From positions 1-36,950 of the forward strand of contig JANRKB010000034.1 in assembly GCA_033763695.1 (NCBI GenBank): DNA of 36,950 nucleotides. The letters run 5' to 3'. The DNA comes from JANRKB01 sp033763695 (GTDB taxonomy: Bacteria; Planctomycetota; Phycisphaerae; Phycisphaerales; UBA1924). Below, in pieces: positions 7,941 to 15,912 of the stretch. The notes under the pieces were generated by a model, which was not told where the DNA came from, made no database searches, and saw nothing but the letters and a program-made list of their open reading frames with translations. The translations under genes were made by a program, and so were the position numbers. How positions within the stretch are numbered: position 1 is the stretch's first letter; every line of letters starts with the position of its first letter.

Positions 7941-8348
7941 CTATCCGTTTGCGCGGCTGCGTTTGGAGGAGCACGCCTTGCACACGCCGATCAAGGTCAG
8001 GTCGTGGCCGACGACTGTAAAGCCCGGCGGTGCCAGCGACGACAAATCCCCCGGACAACCTTCGACCTCAAAGAGCCGCTCGCACGACGTGCAGTGAAAG
8101 TGGTGATGGTGCCCCTTGCCAGCAGGCTCGTAGCGCGCGGGCTGGCCCGGTACGTCGACGGTGATGACCTGGCCCGCCTCGACCATTGCCGCGAGCGCGC
8201 GATACACGGTCGCCATGCCGAGGCCCGTGATCTGCTTGCTCGCCCGGTCAAGCACCTCGCGTGGACTCAGCGGCCCTGCGGCGGCGGCCAAGACATCGGC
8301 GATCGCCTGGCGTTGTTTGGTGTTGCGTTCCATGCCCGCCCCACTCAC
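7941..8348 (-). CDS. Fur-family metal-dependent transcriptional regulator
   Basis: This is a ferric-uptake-regulator family repressor. The 135-aa protein has an N-terminal winged helix ending in GLGMATVYRALAAMVEAG, then the dimerisation domain with the metal-binding GHHHHFHCTSC (His80-Cys89) and a C-terminal GVCKAC (Cys123, Cys126). The two CxxC pairs form the structural zinc site of the family. Which metal is sensed (iron, zinc, or peroxide via PerR-type chemistry) cannot be told from sequence. The GTG at 8348 overlaps the purD stop codon (GTGA), suggesting translational coupling; ATG 8333 is an alternative start. No metal transporter is adjacent, so the pairing with purD is unusual. Confidence 0.9.
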   Translation of the reverse strand: MSGAGMERNTKQRQAIADVLAAAAGPLSPREVLDRASKQITGLGMATVYRALAAMVEAGQVITVDVPGQPARYEPAGKGHHHHFHCTSCERLFEVEGCPGDLSSLAPPGFTVVGHDLTLIGVCKACSSKRSRANG

Positions 8349-9877
8349 TTCAGACCCATGCCGATGTCCGTCCGCATCTGCTTGCCGGTGAACCGGATGC
8401 GACCGGCGGCCTTGTACGCCGCGTCTCGGGCCGCGGCCATCGTCGCGCCGGTGGCCGTGACACCCAGTACGCGTCCGCCGCCCGTGACGATCTGGCCATC
8501 GCTGTTGCGCCGCGTCCCGGCGTGGATGACTTGCACGTCGGGCACCTTCGCGGCGTCATCGAGGCCATCGATCACGTCACCGGTCTTCGGCGCGTCGGGA
8601 TAGCCGTGGGATGCAAGCACGACGCAGCATGCGGCGCCGGGCTTCCACGCGACGTCGATCTGATCGAGCTTGCCGTTGCACGCCGCGAGCATGAGGTCGA
8701 TGAGATCGGTGTCGAGACGAGCCATCAGCGGCTGGCACTCAGGGTCGCCAAAGCGGCAGTTGAACTCCAGCACCTTGGGTCCGGCGGGGGTGAGCATGAG
8801 GCCCGCGTAGAGCACGCCGCGATAGTCGATGCCTTCACGGCGCAGCGCGTCGAGCGTGGGCACAAGCACTTCGCGTTCGATGCGCGACATCATGCGATCG
8901 TCGATCGTGGTGGTTGGGCAGAACGCGCCCATGCCGCCGGTATTAGGGCCGGCGTCGTTGTCCTGCAGGCGCTTGTGATCCTGGCAGGGCGGGAGGACGA
9001 GGATGTTCTTGCCATCGACGATCGCGAGGACCGACACTTCTGGGCCGCTGAGGCGTTCTTCGATGACGACGGTCTTGCCGGCGTCGCCGAACTCACGCTT
9101 GGTGAAGATGCGTTCGAGGGCGGCGATCGCTTCGACGTAGTTGCCCGGCACGATCACGCCCTTGCCCTTGGCAAGCCCCGCGGCCTTGACGACTGGCAGG
9201 TCGGTGCGACTCTGCGTCGCGCTCTTGGCAAAGGACAACGCGTCGCGCAGGATCGGTTCGTCGCTGCCCGTGAGGCGGTAGACGCGGGCATCCTTGATGA
9301 GCGTCAGGTCCGGCGCGTCGAACGACTGCTTGCTGAGCAGCGCGAGGCCGATGCGGAGCTGCGCGTTCTGGGCGCGGCGCCGCAGCGACGCGTCCTTCAC
9401 CTCGGCAAAGCGAATGAAGTGATGGCGCAGATTGTCGTCGTCGGCGGCCTTGGCGTCGATGAATGCCTGCGCACCCGCGATGTCCGTGAACGACTTCGCC
9501 TCGGCTGTCGGAATCGACGCGGCACGCATGAGCTGCTTGGCCCACGCCTTATCGGCTTCGAGCCGCGCCCCCTCTGCGATCGGGCCGAACACGGCGCGGC
9601 CGGGGGCGATGAGCTTGTCGGCATACCCCTCAGCAAGCGGCTCTTCGGGCCCGATCACGACTAGGCCGATCGGGTGCTTGTCGAGCCACTGCAAGAGGCG
9701 ATAGATCTCGCGGATGTTGACGGGCACATCGACGGGCGTGCCGAGGGCGGCGAGGCCGGGATTCTCCGGGTGCGTGATGTAGAGTTTGCCCAGTCGCTTG
9801 GACTGGGCGAGTTTGAGGGCCAGGGCGTGCTCGCGGCCGCCGCCGCCAATGAGCAAAACGTCGATGGTGTCGGGCAT
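8345..9877 (-). CDS. purD: Phosphoribosylamine-glycine ligase with central insertion
   Basis: PurD joins glycine to phosphoribosylamine using ATP, the second step of de novo purine synthesis. The protein shows LLIGGGGREHAL at the N-terminus, VIGPEEPLAEG, the ATP-grasp segment VVKAAGLAKGKGVIV, CQDHKRLQDNDAGPNTGGMG, EFNCRFGDPECQP and TGGGRVLGV. At 510 aa it is roughly 80 residues longer than typical PurD. The excess sits between AFIDAK (about residue 143) and LPVVKAAGL (about residue 227), inside the ATP-grasp region. ATG 9877 is used: TACGAT lies 8 nt upstream and there is no Shine-Dalgarno sequence. The gene lies between the PilZ gene and the Fur-family gene, and it overlaps the latter. Confidence 0.93.
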   Translation of the reverse strand: MPDTIDVLLIGGGGREHALALKLAQSKRLGKLYITHPENPGLAALGTPVDVPVNIREIYRLLQWLDKHPIGLVVIGPEEPLAEGYADKLIAPGRAVFGPIAEGARLEADKAWAKQLMRAASIPTAEAKSFTDIAGAQAFIDAKAADDDNLRHHFIRFAEVKDASLRRRAQNAQLRIGLALLSKQSFDAPDLTLIKDARVYRLTGSDEPILRDALSFAKSATQSRTDLPVVKAAGLAKGKGVIVPGNYVEAIAALERIFTKREFGDAGKTVVIEERLSGPEVSVLAIVDGKNILVLPPCQDHKRLQDNDAGPNTGGMGAFCPTTTIDDRMMSRIEREVLVPTLDALRREGIDYRGVLYAGLMLTPAGPKVLEFNCRFGDPECQPLMARLDTDLIDLMLAACNGKLDQIDVAWKPGAACCVVLASHGYPDAPKTGDVIDGLDDAAKVPDVQVIHAGTRRNSDGQIVTGGGRVLGVTATGATMAAARDAAYKAAGRIRFTGKQMRTDIGMGLK

Positions 9878-9885
9878 GAGGCCCG

Positions 9886-9891
9886 ATCGTA
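9886..9891 (-). promoter_or_regulatory. Putative -10 box of purD (leaderless)
   Basis: TACGAT on the minus strand lies 8 nt before the purD ATG, and no Shine-Dalgarno sequence is visible. It fits the TANNNT pattern seen at several other starts in the window. Confidence 0.35.
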
Positions 9892-9949
9892 TCGCGTTCA
9901 GGACGCGATCGTCGGCGTGACGACGCACTTCACATGCGCAATGCCCAAC

Positions 9950-10330
9950 TCAGGCCGATTCGCGCCAGCGGCGGACATCCTCGGCAATGGTCTCGTTGCT
10001 CGCGCACGTGCGGCCGGTTCGGCCGATCATGGACCGCTGCTGGTCGGTCAGTTCAAGGAATCGCACGCCAATCTCGTGCTTGCTCCAGCCGGTGCGGCGT
10101 TCCCAGATCGACTCGACACGCACCACCACTTCGCCGTCGACGCACGTGAGCGTGATGTCGGCCTGATGATGGCAGGGCAGTTCGGGCTTGCCCGGCGTGC
10201 GCACACGCATGCCCGAGGCGGACAGATCAAGCACCTCGCCCAGAGAGCACGTCACGCCCTGCATAAGGACGCGCCCGAACTTGCGCGCATTTGGACCCTG
10301 CGACTTGGGAGATGATTTGAACCACGCCAT
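9950..10330 (-). CDS. PilZ-domain protein
   Basis: This 126-aa protein is essentially a single PilZ domain and is therefore a likely cyclic-di-GMP receptor. It carries the two binding signatures: RKFGR (residues 16-20, RxxxR) and DLSASG (residues 35-40, D/NxSxxG), followed by beta-strands ending IGVRFLEL. ATG 10330 is used because it lies just before the domain; the frame runs open further upstream, through the threonine aldolase terminator, which is not credible as coding. It is followed by purD after 72 bp on the same strand. No diguanylate cyclase, motility or cellulose gene is nearby, so its target process is unknown. Confidence 0.85.
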   Translation of the reverse strand: MAWFKSSPKSQGPNARKFGRVLMQGVTCSLGEVLDLSASGMRVRTPGKPELPCHHQADITLTCVDGEVVVRVESIWERRTGWSKHEIGVRFLELTDQQRSMIGRTGRTCASNETIAEDVRRWRESA

Positions 10331-10447
10331 GAGCGTTGTATCGACGCCCGCTGGGCTGATCGAAAGCCCGACAGCCAAGGTCTGAGGTTCTCGGACGCAA
10401 TGAGCGCGAGACGGTGACGCCTGTATGAGGCAGGACGCGGCCTGTTT

Positions 10448-10482
10448 GGAAAAAGAACACCCCACGCTTTCACGTGGGGTGT
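10448..10482 (-). terminator. Rho-independent terminator of the threonine aldolase gene
   Basis: ACACCCCACG (10457-10466) pairs perfectly with CGTGGGGTGT (10473-10482) around a 6-nt loop. On the minus strand it is followed by TCTTTTTCC. It lies about 100 bp beyond the aldolase stop and separates it from the PilZ gene. Confidence 0.9.
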
Positions 10483-10583
10483 CGGAACAGACATGGTTGT
10501 GGCGGTCGTCGTCCCCTCACGGAGCGAGGGCAGTATCCCGCGACACACCGCGCTCGATCTCCACGCCGAGAACGAGGCGGCAG

Positions 10584-11660
10584 CTAGACCGCAGCCCGCT
10601 CGCGGCCCACCGACGCCGCCTCCGCCGCGGTCTTGCGCAGCGCGGCGATCGCCGCGTCGATCTGGGACTCAGACACGTCGAGATGGCAGACCGCCCGAAT
10701 GCGACGCGGGGCGGTCGGCATCATCAGCACGCCCGCGGCACGCAGCCGCTCGCAGAACTGTGCACCATTGAGCGAGATTCGGGGCGCGAGATCGAAGAAC
10801 ACCATGTTCGTCTCGACCTCATCGAGTTGAATCTCAAGACCCTCGATCTCCGCGATTCCTCGGGCGAGACGGGTCGCGTTGGCATGGTCTTGGGAAAGCC
10901 GATCAATGTGGTGATCGAGCGCATGCAGCGCGGCGGCGGCGAGCACGCCGGACTGGCGCATGGTGCCGCCGAACATCTTGCGGAAGCGATGAACGCGTTC
11001 GATCGAGGCGCGATCACCGGCGACGGCGGAGCCGGCGGGGCACCCCAGGCCCTTGCTGAAGCAGCACGACACCGTGTCGAAAGGCGCGGCCCACTCGCTG
11101 GGCTTGATGCCGGTCTTGACGCTGGCGTTCCAGAGTCGCGCGCCGTCGAGGTGAACGCGCAAGCCGAGTTCGCGGCCTCGCCGTGCGACGCGCTGGAGTT
11201 GTTCGAGCGACCAAACGCTGCCGCCGCCGCGGTTGTGGGTGTTCTCGAGCACGAGCAAGCGCGAGCGTGCAAAGTGGCTGGAGTGCGGGCGGACCATCGG
11301 CTCGAGATCGGCGACGTCGAAGATGCCGCGCGGCGAAACGATCGGTCGGATCATGACGCCCGAGAGGGCGGCGGGCGCGCCGGTCTCATAGTGGATGATG
11401 TGGGAGCCTTCGTGGGCGATGATCTCGTCGCCGGGCTCGGTGTGGGCGCGGATGGCGGTCTGGTTGGCCATCGTGCCGGTGGGCACGAAGCACGCGGCCT
11501 CCTTGCCCATGATGTGGGCGACGCGCTCCTGCAAGCGGATTACGGTCGGATCATCGCCCAAGACGTCATCGCCGACCTCGGCGTTGGCCATGACGCGGCG
11601 CATCTCGGCGGTGGGCTTGGTGACGGTGTCGCTGCGGAGGTCGATGAGCGGCGTGGTCAT
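10584..11660 (-). CDS. ltaE: Low-specificity L-threonine aldolase
   Basis: This PLP enzyme cleaves L-threonine or L-allo-threonine to glycine and acetaldehyde. The 358-aa product starts with the family signature IDLRSDTVTKPT, then VGDDVLGDDPTV, FVPTGTMANQ, HLDGARLWNA (residues 170-179; Asp172 should contact the PLP ring nitrogen) and FSKGLGCPAGS, where Lys203 is the predicted Schiff-base lysine. Full length with no breaks. ATG 11660 fits the family N-terminus. It has no Shine-Dalgarno sequence but a TATATT box 6 nt upstream. It has its own terminator, so it is probably monocistronic. Closely related beta-eliminating lyases share the fold, but the signatures favour threonine aldolase. Confidence 0.92.
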   Translation of the reverse strand: MTTPLIDLRSDTVTKPTAEMRRVMANAEVGDDVLGDDPTVIRLQERVAHIMGKEAACFVPTGTMANQTAIRAHTEPGDEIIAHEGSHIIHYETGAPAALSGVMIRPIVSPRGIFDVADLEPMVRPHSSHFARSRLLVLENTHNRGGGSVWSLEQLQRVARRGRELGLRVHLDGARLWNASVKTGIKPSEWAAPFDTVSCCFSKGLGCPAGSAVAGDRASIERVHRFRKMFGGTMRQSGVLAAAALHALDHHIDRLSQDHANATRLARGIAEIEGLEIQLDEVETNMVFFDLAPRISLNGAQFCERLRAAGVLMMPTAPRRIRAVCHLDVSESQIDAAIAALRKTAAEAASVGRERAAV

Positions 11661-11666
11661 GCACCG

Positions 11667-11672
11667 AATATA
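11667..11672 (-). promoter_or_regulatory. Putative -10 box of the threonine aldolase gene (leaderless)
   Basis: TATATT on the minus strand lies 6 nt before the ATG, so the predicted transcription start coincides with the start codon. No Shine-Dalgarno sequence is present. Confidence 0.45.
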
Positions 11673-11711
11673 GGGGTGGCAATGCCGCGATCGTCGGTCG
11701 AAGCCGTGCGA

Positions 11712-12278
11712 TCAGATCGCCTTTTGCTCGCCGGTCGGCACCGCTTCGGGGGCGGGTACCGGTGCTGAACCGTCGTTCGCGCCGGGGGCGGCCACGCGCC
11801 GAGCCGCGGCACGCTCTTCTTTGACCATCCAGATGGTGTGCAGCACGCGCGTTGTGAGGATGCCACTGATCAGACCGATGCCCGTCGCGGCCTCGCGCGG
11901 GAAGCCGCTGCGCATGAGGAGGTACTGGAGCCCAAATGCGACGGCGTAGAGCAGCGGAGAAAGGATCGCACGCTGAAGCTGCACGATCGACGCGTCGCGG
12001 ATGAAGGACATCTGGGCGTACGCGCCCTCGACCGCCTTGAAGCGTCGATTGCTGCTGTGGTTGGCGAGCCAGTGCAGGCCGAAGTAGATCGTCACGTCAG
12101 AGACGATGTCGGCCGCGAACGTGATGACGGCGATCAGGAGGTGGTGATGGTCGTCGACGAAGAAGCGTGAAAGCGAGACAACCGCGATCGTGGGCACGAG
12201 GGCGAGAATGCCCGCGAGCACGATGTTCACGTTCACGTTGACGATTCGGCGTGCGTACAGCCGCCTCAGCCACTCCAT
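11712..12278 (-). CDS. Membrane protein with four predicted helices, unknown function
   Basis: I do not recognise a named family. The 188-aa product has a basic N-terminus (MEWLRRLYARR) and four hydrophobic segments: about residues 14-38 (NVNIVLAGILALVPTIAVV region), 46-70 (LLIAVITFAADIVSDVTIYF region), 104-124 (ILSPLLYAVAFGLQYLLM region) and 130-152 (GIGLISGILTTRVLHTIWMV region). The cytosolic tail is Ala/Pro-rich. A HHHLL cluster precedes helix 2. ATG 12278 has TAGGAT about 8 nt upstream; ATG 12287 is an alternative. It diverges from the fatty acid desaturase gene, which hints at a membrane-related role but proves nothing. Confidence 0.75.
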   Translation of the reverse strand: MEWLRRLYARRIVNVNVNIVLAGILALVPTIAVVSLSRFFVDDHHHLLIAVITFAADIVSDVTIYFGLHWLANHSSNRRFKAVEGAYAQMSFIRDASIVQLQRAILSPLLYAVAFGLQYLLMRSGFPREAATGIGLISGILTTRVLHTIWMVKEERAAARRVAAPGANDGSAPVPAPEAVPTGEQKAI

Positions 12279-12427
12279 GCGACGCATCCTAGGGCAAATC
12301 GTCCGGTGCGTGTATGTGGGTGTGTCGGGGAGCGTGCCGCCTTGTGAGCCGCTTGGGCGTCCGTCGAGATCGGATGTCGGCGACGACGGGAGGCACGCGG
12401 CGTCTGACCAAATCATAAAAAATCTTC

Positions 12428-12458
12428 TTGTCCGATGGTTGCCCACCTCTGCTATTCT
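12428..12458 (+). promoter_or_regulatory. Possible sigma-70-type promoter for the desaturase gene
   Basis: TTGTCC (12428-12433) and TATTCT (12453-12458) are separated by 19 bp, longer than ideal, in an AT-richer stretch of the divergent region. A TTGACA at 12490 is a second candidate -35 but lacks a good -10. Either would give a leader before ATG 12566. Confidence 0.3.
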
Positions 12459-12565
12459 GTGCCTCCCTGATGTTCCCCCGGGTCTTGCCTTGACAACAGG
12501 ATTCGGGCAGTTTGCGACTTGGTCCGTTCGAACCACTGTGCCACGAAGGCAGAAGGCCCGACGAC

Positions 12566-13600
12566 ATGACAGTCCAGTCTGACGCGCTCCCGGCAGCCGC
12601 CCGATTCGTCCCCGCTCAGCTCACCCCGGGCTCGATCGAAGAGCTCTTCCCTGACGCAGGCAAGGTCGTGAAGCCTGAAGAACTCGATTCGGTCGCGGCC
12701 GTTGCCGGGGCCGATCGCGCCAGCACGATCTACAAGCTCGTCAACCTCGCGATCGTCGTGCTCCCCCTGTTCGGCGCGGCGGCGGCGCTGGCCCTGCTCG
12801 CGTACGTCGATTTCCACTGGATCTATCCGACGCTCCTGGTCACGCTTTACATCATCAGCGGCCTGGGAATCACGGTCGGCTATCACCGCCTGTTTACCCA
12901 CAAGTCGTTTGAGGCCGGTCCGATCGTGACGTGGTTCTGGGGGGTCGCGGGTTCGATGGCGGCCGAGGGGCCGATTCTGCGCTGGGCTGCGATGCACCGC
13001 CAGCACCATCAGTACAGCGACAAGCACATGGACCCCCACTCGCCGCACCTGCATGGCGACACGGCGTGGGGCGCCATCCGCGGCGCGTACCACGCCCACG
13101 TCGGCTGGCTGTTTGAGAATGACCCGGCCAACATGAACCGCTACATCGGCGACCTGCAGAAAGACAAGGTCGTGTGCATGGTCAGCCGCCAGTTCCTCCT
13201 GTGGTTCTTGGTCAGCCTCACGATCCCGGCCGCCATCGGCGGCTTGGTCACGGGAACGTGGCTGGGCGTGCTGCTCGGCTTTATCTGGGGCGGATTGGCC
13301 CGCATCTTCGTCGTGCACCACGTGACCTGGAGCATCAACTCGGTGTGCCACATCTGGGGCAGCCGCCCGTTCAACAGCCACGACGAGAGCCGCAACAACC
13401 TGATCTTCGGCATCGTCGGTTTCGGTGAGGGCTGGCACAACAACCACCACGCGTTCCCCGCGTCAGCGCGGCACGGCCTCATGTGGTGGCAGCTTGATGT
13501 CTCCTACATCATCATCCGCAGCATGGAGATCCTCGGTCTGGCCAAGCGCATCCGCGTCCCCAGCCCCGAGCGCATCGCGTCCAAGGCACGCGAGCACTGA
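12566..13600 (+). CDS. Acyl-CoA/acyl-lipid fatty acid desaturase (stearoyl-CoA desaturase type)
   Basis: This is a membrane di-iron enzyme that introduces a cis double bond into fatty acyl chains and so tunes membrane fluidity. The 344-aa protein has the three histidine boxes of the delta-9 class in the correct order: HRLFTH (107-112), HRQHH (144-148) and HNNHH (291-295), plus the conserved WSINSVCHIWG. Hydrophobic pairs lie at about 58-105 and 205-250, giving the usual four-helix topology. ATG 12566 has AGAAGG 9 nt upstream. It ends at a bidirectional terminator. Electron donors (ferredoxin or cytochrome b5 type) are not nearby. The acyl carrier used cannot be told from sequence. Confidence 0.93.
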   Translation: MTVQSDALPAAARFVPAQLTPGSIEELFPDAGKVVKPEELDSVAAVAGADRASTIYKLVNLAIVVLPLFGAAAALALLAYVDFHWIYPTLLVTLYIISGLGITVGYHRLFTHKSFEAGPIVTWFWGVAGSMAAEGPILRWAAMHRQHHQYSDKHMDPHSPHLHGDTAWGAIRGAYHAHVGWLFENDPANMNRYIGDLQKDKVVCMVSRQFLLWFLVSLTIPAAIGGLVTGTWLGVLLGFIWGGLARIFVVHHVTWSINSVCHIWGSRPFNSHDESRNNLIFGIVGFGEGWHNNHHAFPASARHGLMWWQLDVSYIIIRSMEILGLAKRIRVPSPERIASKAREH

Positions 13601-13624
13601 TCGGCCGAGCACTGAGGCATCCAC

Positions 13625-13666
13625 AGAAAAGAAGAAACGCCGCGATCGCCGCGGCGTTTTTGTTTG
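13625..13666. terminator. Bidirectional rho-independent terminator
   Basis: AAACGCCGCG (13635-13644) pairs with CGCGGCGTTT (13650-13659) around a 5-nt loop. The plus strand continues TTGTTTG; the minus strand continues with TTCTTTTCTG. It sits between the convergent desaturase and ugd genes and can serve both. Confidence 0.9.
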
Positions 13667-13697
13667 ATCTGTCGCATCGAGCACCGACCGCTGAGGG

Positions 13698-15065
13698 TCA
13701 GCCCACGTTCACGGGCTTGCGGCCGACGCTGTAGTACGCAAACCCGCTCGAACGCATGCTCTGCGTGCGATAGAGATTGCGGCCGTCGAAGATGACCTTG
13801 CCGGCCATCAGCGTCGCCATGCGATCAAAGTCGGGGTTCTTGAACTCGTCCCAGTCGGTGCTGATGACGAGTGCATCGGCACCCTTTAGAGCTGCGTACA
13901 TGTCATCGACGATCTCGGCCGCGGGGCCAAGTTCCGCGCGCGCGTTGTCGCCTGCGACGGGATCGAAGCCGACGCACGTCGCACCATAACCGGCGGCCTT
14001 GCGGATGAGGGTGAGTGCCGGAGCTTCGCGGATGTCGTCGGTGCGAGGCTTGAAGGCGATGCCCCAGAAGGCGATCTTCTTTCCTTGCAGGCCGGTCGCG
14101 CCACCGCCGACGCCCTTCTTGCCGCCGAAGTGGGCGACGATCTTGTCGAAGAAACGTTCGCGCTGCTTCTGGTTGACCTCGTGGACGGCCTTGCTGAGAC
14201 GGGCCTCGATGCCGCTTTTGTCGCCCATCATCATGCAGGCGAGCGTGTCCTTGGGGAAGCACGACCCGCCGTAGCCCAGGCCGGGATAGAGGAACGCGCT
14301 GCCGATGCGCTTGTCGCTGCACATGCCCTCGCGGACGCGATTGATGTCCGCGCCGTAAGCCTCGCAGAGGTTGGCCATCTCATTGATGAACGAGATCTTG
14401 GTCGCGAGGAAGTTGTTGGCCGCGTACTTCACCATCTCCGCACTGGGGATGTCCATCAAGAAGATGGGGTGGCCGTTGCGAACAAAGGGGTCGTAGAGCT
14501 GGCGGAAGACTTCGCCGCTGGCTTCGTCTTCAACGCCGACGACGACGCGATCGGGCTTGTTGAAGTCGTTGATCGCGTCGCCTTCCTTGAGGAACTCGGG
14601 GTTGTCGGCGACCTTGAACGGAATGCCGGGGCCGACCCGCTCGCGGATGCGATCACGCACGGCGAGCGTGGTGCCGACGGGCACAGTGCTCTTCATGACA
14701 ATCGTCTTGGGCTTCTGTGCCGGGCCGAGGGCCTTGATCACGTCGGCGATGTCATCCGCCGCCCCGTGGACGTACTTCAGATCGGTGTGGCCACGTTCAT
14801 CGCTCGGGGTTCCGACGCAGATGAAGACCATGTCGGCGTCGCGATACGCCTCTTGCTTGTCGAGGGTGAAGTGGAGGCGACCAGCCTTGATGTTGCGTTC
14901 GAGCAGTTCCTCAAGGCCGGGCTCGTAGATCGGCACCTCGCCGCGCTTGAGCTTCTCGATCTTGCGGGGGTCGACGTCCAGGCAGGTGACATGGACGCCC
15001 GTATTGGAGAAGCAGACGCCAGTCACAAGACCGACATACCCGGTACCAACCATCGTCAGACGCAT
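13698..15065 (-). CDS. ugd: UDP-glucose 6-dehydrogenase
   Basis: Ugd oxidises UDP-glucose to UDP-glucuronate, a precursor of acidic exopolysaccharides and lipid A modifications. The 455-aa product shows the NAD-binding MRLTMVGTGYVGLVTG at the start, VGTPSDERG, STVPVGTT, NPEFLKEGDAI and GYGGSCFPKDT with catalytic Cys269, then the C-terminal KIAFWGIAFKPRTDDIREAP. Length and domain order are normal. ATG 15065 is clear from the family N-terminus and from AAGGA at 7 nt spacing. It diverges from the ECF sigma factor gene and converges on the desaturase gene. A UDP-ManNAc dehydrogenase is the main alternative; the overall pattern fits the UDP-glucose enzyme better. Confidence 0.92.
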   Translation of the reverse strand: MRLTMVGTGYVGLVTGVCFSNTGVHVTCLDVDPRKIEKLKRGEVPIYEPGLEELLERNIKAGRLHFTLDKQEAYRDADMVFICVGTPSDERGHTDLKYVHGAADDIADVIKALGPAQKPKTIVMKSTVPVGTTLAVRDRIRERVGPGIPFKVADNPEFLKEGDAINDFNKPDRVVVGVEDEASGEVFRQLYDPFVRNGHPIFLMDIPSAEMVKYAANNFLATKISFINEMANLCEAYGADINRVREGMCSDKRIGSAFLYPGLGYGGSCFPKDTLACMMMGDKSGIEARLSKAVHEVNQKQRERFFDKIVAHFGGKKGVGGGATGLQGKKIAFWGIAFKPRTDDIREAPALTLIRKAAGYGATCVGFDPVAGDNARAELGPAAEIVDDMYAALKGADALVISTDWDEFKNPDFDRMATLMAGKVIFDGRNLYRTQSMRSSGFAYYSVGRKPVNVG

Positions 15066-15183
15066 CGCGTAGTCCTTGCTCAACCCGGCCACACCCAGAC
15101 AGATCCCAAGACGCGTGAGGCGCGGGAGGGAAGCATAGGTTGTCCGTCGCGGAATGCCGATCGCTCGGCGACACGGACCGGGA

Positions 15184-15189
15184 TACGCT
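15184..15189 (+). promoter_or_regulatory. Putative -10 box of the ECF sigma gene (leaderless)
   Basis: TACGCT lies 7 nt before GTG 15197. The same box in the context GATACGCT occurs 6 nt before the recG start. Confidence 0.35.
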
Positions 15190-15196
15190 CTATCTC

Positions 15197-15832
15197 GTGA
15201 CGCAAGCACCCGTCCAGGTCCCTACGCCCGACTACCCCGACGATGTTTCGTTGGTGACGCGCATGCAGGCGGGAGACGCCGCGGCGCTTGAGCAAGTCGT
15301 TCGCGAGTTTGGCGGACGCATGCTGGCGGTGGCCCGCCGATTCCTGCCCGACGAGAACGACGCGATGGACGCGGTGCAGGACGGGTTCCTCTCCGCCTGC
15401 AAGTCGATCAATCGCTTTGAAGGTGGCTCACGTCTGGAAACGTGGCTGCATCGCATCGTCGTCAACGCCGCGCTTATGAAGCTTCGGAGCCGGCGGCGGA
15501 GCAAAGAACGCAAGATTGACGACCTTTTGCCCTCGAATGACACGCACACGCCCTACGGCGAGGTTTCGCCGTGGCGATCGAGCGAGCGCGGCGGGCTGGA
15601 TGAGATCCGTGCCGCGGAGATGCGCCGGATCGTTCAGGAAAAAATCGACGAACTTCCTGATGCATACCGCACCGTCATCGTGTTGCGGGACATCGAAGGC
15701 TTGGATACATCAGAAACCGCCCGTCTGCTGGGCGATACGGAAAACGCAATCAAGACACGCTTGCATAGAGCGCGGCTTGCGCTGCGCACGTTGCTGGACC
15801 CCTATATGCGGGGTGAATCGGGGAACGAATAG
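15197..15832 (+). CDS. ECF-type RNA polymerase sigma factor
   Basis: This is an extracytoplasmic-function sigma-70 factor. The 211-aa product has region 2 (DAMDAVQDGFLSACKSI, then FEGGSRLETWLHRIVVNAAL) and region 4 (ELPDAYRTVIVLRDIEGLD, then TSETARLLGDTENAIKTRLH), joined by a charged linker of about 45 residues. It fits RpoE-like factors. The start is uncertain: GTG 15197 follows a TACGCT box, whereas TTG 15140 would add 19 residues and has GGAGGG at 9 nt. It is followed 80 bp downstream by a small zinc-type anti-sigma gene, the usual regulatory pair. Its divergence from ugd suggests, without proof, an envelope-polysaccharide stress regulon. Confidence 0.92.
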   Translation: MTQAPVQVPTPDYPDDVSLVTRMQAGDAAALEQVVREFGGRMLAVARRFLPDENDAMDAVQDGFLSACKSINRFEGGSRLETWLHRIVVNAALMKLRSRRRSKERKIDDLLPSNDTHTPYGEVSPWRSSERGGLDEIRAAEMRRIVQEKIDELPDAYRTVIVLRDIEGLDTSETARLLGDTENAIKTRLHRARLALRTLLDPYMRGESGNE

Positions 15833-15912
15833 CCGCACAGTCCTTGGATCACGCTGGGCGCGTGACCGATAAGGAAAGGCGATGGTGTCAAGGGGGTTGG
15901 GGTCGTTTGGGT

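Noticed and set aside
8261..9664. A 467-codon open frame on the plus strand opposite purD.
   Set aside because: It is an antisense shadow of purD with biased composition and no recognisable domain.
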